This document shows positions 5,118 to 6,280 of a stretch of 6,280 nucleotides of DNA, piece after piece (positions within the stretch are counted from its first letter, which is position 1; each line of letters starts with the position of its first letter). The stretch covers positions 1 through 6,280 of the forward strand of contig JBEKOT010000135.1 in the NCBI GenBank assembly GCA_049521495.1. Reading direction: 5' to 3'. A program made the translations under genes and the position numbers. The stretch is from CAWEPK01 sp049521495 (GTDB lineage Bacteria; Desulfobacterota; Syntrophorhabdia; Syntrophorhabdales; WCHB1-27). The notes under the pieces were generated by a model. It did no database searches, was not told the origin of the DNA, and was given only the letters and a program-made list of their open reading frames with translations.

Positions 5118-6280
5118 CGGCCCATGTACTCCAGGCAACGGGATGCCGCCTCTCCCGCAGAGGCGACCGTATCGGGGACGTCCTTCGGCCCCGAGGCCAT
5201 GCCGCACACGAATATGCCTTCAACGCTTGTCTTGGAAGGGGCAATGGCGTCTACCTTGACGAAACCGTAAGGGTCCGGCTCCAGGGAGGCCATACGGCAA
5301 AGCTCTGCCGTCTCTTTGCGGGGCCTCACACCCGTTGCAAGTACGACCAGGTCTACCTCTATTTCGGCCAGCTCGTCGGAGAGCATGTCCTCCACCCTCA
5401 CGAGCAGCCCGTTCCTGCCCTTCGTTACCTCTCCCGGAATACCCCTTATATACCGGGCGCCTGCCTCCTGGGTGCTCTTGTAGAATTCCTCGTAGTACTT
5501 GCCGTAGGCCCGCACGTCGATGTAAGAGACGTAGACCTCTGCATCCTTAACTCTCTCCATCACGATGCTCGCATGTTTTGCCGTATACATGCAGCAAACC
5601 CTGGAGCAGAACCTTGCGCCGCTCTGAGCGTCCCTCGAGCCGACGCACTGGATGAAGAAGAAGCGCCTGGGCCTCTTTCCGTTCACGATGATCTCCCCCT
5701 CTGTCGGTCCGGTGACGGAGCTTATCCTCTCGAACTCGATGCCGGTCATAACCCCTTCCAGCACCCCATAGCCGTATTCCCCTTTTTCCGTCGGATCATA
5801 AAGGTCGAACCCGGGCGCGAGGATTATCCCGTCGCACAAAAGCTCTACCGTCTCGTCTTTCATGGCGTGGTCGACGGCCCCCACCTCGCACACCCGCTCG
5901 CATTCACCGCATTCGATGCACCCTTCCACCTGTCCGGCCAGGCACCGGGAAGCTTCCCGCATCATCGCCTCCGGCTCGTATGCAAGAAGGCGTTGAGGCC
6001 CCTCTGCTCCCTCCCCCGTCCTTCCCGCCGGGCTCACCACCCCGCCGTCCTCTCCCCTCATGTACAGGTCCATGGAAGCTGCCGCCCTCTTGCCTGCTGC
6101 TATGGCGTCTATGACATAGGAGGGGCCTGTGACTGCGTCCCCTCCCGCGAATAGACCGGGGAGGCCTGCGCCACCGGTAAGGGGGTCTATCTTTACAGTC
6201 CCGTTCCCGGCAAGGGGTGCCCCTGCAAAGGAGGCATCGGGCTTCTGGCCGAGGGCGGTGATTACCGTATCGACGGAGAG
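5114..6280 (-). CDS. GltD-HdrA fusion flavoprotein, HdrL-like (C-terminal part, 5' end outside window)
   Basis: The frame is open from the right edge to a TGA at 5114-5116, giving 388 visible residues; the start lies beyond 6280. Residues 1 to about 75 look like the C-terminus of the GltD/NfnB family (glutamate synthase small subunit type NAD(P)H flavoproteins): an ALGQKPD segment at 9-15 and an FAD-binding AGGD at 45-48, followed by a GPSYVIDAI-type helix. After a linker comes one [4Fe-4S] motif (Cys121, 124, 127, 131). Next is an HdrA core with ILAPGF and a CVGSRD motif, whose Cys212, Cys225, Cys229 and Cys230 (CX12CX3CC) are the conserved cluster ligands beside FAD in HdrA. It ends with a second FAD segment, GIFVCG. 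There is no C-terminal ferredoxin. By family it probably moves electrons between NAD(P)H and an Hdr complex. The first HdrA Rossmann half (GxGxxG) is not visible and may lie upstream of the GltD part or be absent. The stop overlaps the next start as ATGA. Confidence 0.85.
   Translation of the reverse strand, partial: LSVDTVITALGQKPDASFAGAPLAGNGTVKIDPLTGGAGLPGLFAGGDAVTGPSYVIDAIAAGKRAAASMDLYMRGEDGGVVSPAGRTGEGAEGPQRLLAYEPEAMMREASRCLAGQVEGCIECGECERVCEVGAVDHAMKDETVELLCDGIILAPGFDLYDPTEKGEYGYGVLEGVMTGIEFERISSVTGPTEGEIIVNGKRPRRFFFIQCVGSRDAQSGARFCSRVCCMYTAKHASIVMERVKDAEVYVSYIDVRAYGKYYEEFYKSTQEAGARYIRGIPGEVTKGRNGLLVRVEDMLSDELAEIEVDLVVLATGVRPRKETAELCRMASLEPDPYGFVKVDAIAPSKTSVEGIFVCGMASGPKDVPDTVASAGEAASRCLEYMGR

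Larger units (their letters stand above)
1..6280 (-). other. Seven-gene translationally coupled Hdr operon (both ends outside window)
   Basis: All seven genes are co-directional with no spacer between them. Three junctions (fusion/hdrA at 5114-5117, hdrA/mvhD at 3444-3447, hdrB/QmoA-like at 899-902) are ATGA overlaps. mvhD/FrhB-like overlap by 26 bp, FrhB-like/hdrC by 8 to 26 bp depending on the start, and hdrC/hdrB abut. No promoter or terminator is seen inside, so the promoter should lie right of 6280 and the terminator left of 1. The arrangement suggests a single complex made in fixed proportion. Confidence 0.85.

Noticed and set aside
5118..5207. Upstream extension of hdrA to an ATG at 5207
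   Set aside because: The 30 added residues lie wholly over the end of the fusion gene and do not match an HdrA N-terminus. The ATG at 5117 gives the conserved start and an ATGA overlap.
4345..5244. Minus-strand ORF of 299 codons
   Set aside because: It overlaps hdrA in a different frame and is Arg/Gly/Pro-rich without motifs. The hdrA frame explains the region.
420..5660. Similar DNA stretches around the three CVGSR coding regions (near 470, 4230 and 5640) as possible repeats
   Set aside because: They encode the same conserved HdrA motif in three paralogues, so shared ancestry and protein constraint explain them without a mobile or regulatory repeat.
5114..6073. Reading the right-hand gene as a complete 319-residue protein starting at 6073
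   Set aside because: The frame stays open to the window edge, and the upstream 69 codons encode a clear GltD-type tail with AGGD, so the ATG at 6073 is internal.

Overview
The window is a solid block of seven genes, all on the minus strand and read from 6280 down to 1, with no intergenic space. Every one is a heterodisulfide-reductase (Hdr) type flavoprotein or iron-sulfur protein. In transcription order they are: the C-terminal 388 residues of a GltD-HdrA fusion flavoprotein (HdrL-like, running off the right edge); a 557-residue HdrA; an MvhD-type [2Fe-2S] protein; a cysteine-rich FrhB/FdhB-family iron-sulfur protein; HdrC; HdrB; and the N-terminal 300 residues of a third, small QmoA-like HdrA paralogue (running off the left edge). 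That third paralogue has no stop inside the window, so a stop-to-stop ORF search misses it, but it translates cleanly from an ATG at 902 to base 1.

The genes are packed tightly: three junctions are ATGA stop/start overlaps, two are short overlaps and one is stop-then-start with no gap. This implies one transcript with translational coupling and a stoichiometric complex. No signal peptides or clear membrane segments are seen, so the visible complex looks cytoplasmic. No tRNA, rRNA, mobile element, CRISPR or promoter is seen. The long plus-strand ORFs are GC-rich shadows of the minus-strand genes.

A working model, inferred from family knowledge: electrons enter from NAD(P)H through the GltD-type module and/or from an unknown donor through the FrhB-like protein and MvhD. 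They pass through HdrA-type flavins and leave through HdrC to HdrB, whose two complete CCG motifs would carry the paired non-cubane [4Fe-4S] clusters that reduce a disulfide or similar acceptor. The unusual point is that three HdrA paralogues lie in one operon, and the modules normally combined in one archaeal HdrA are divided among them. None visibly has the full set: the fusion has a single inserted ferredoxin motif, the middle HdrA has the N-terminal and C-terminal domains but no inserted ferredoxin, and the QmoA-like one is bare core.

The organism is probably an anaerobic bacterium, GC-rich by eye, with Shine-Dalgarno-led genes. Hdr gene sets of this kind are typical of sulfate reducers, syntrophs and acetogens (for example Desulfobacterota or Nitrospirota), but the sequence alone does not fix the taxon and an archaeal origin is not excluded.
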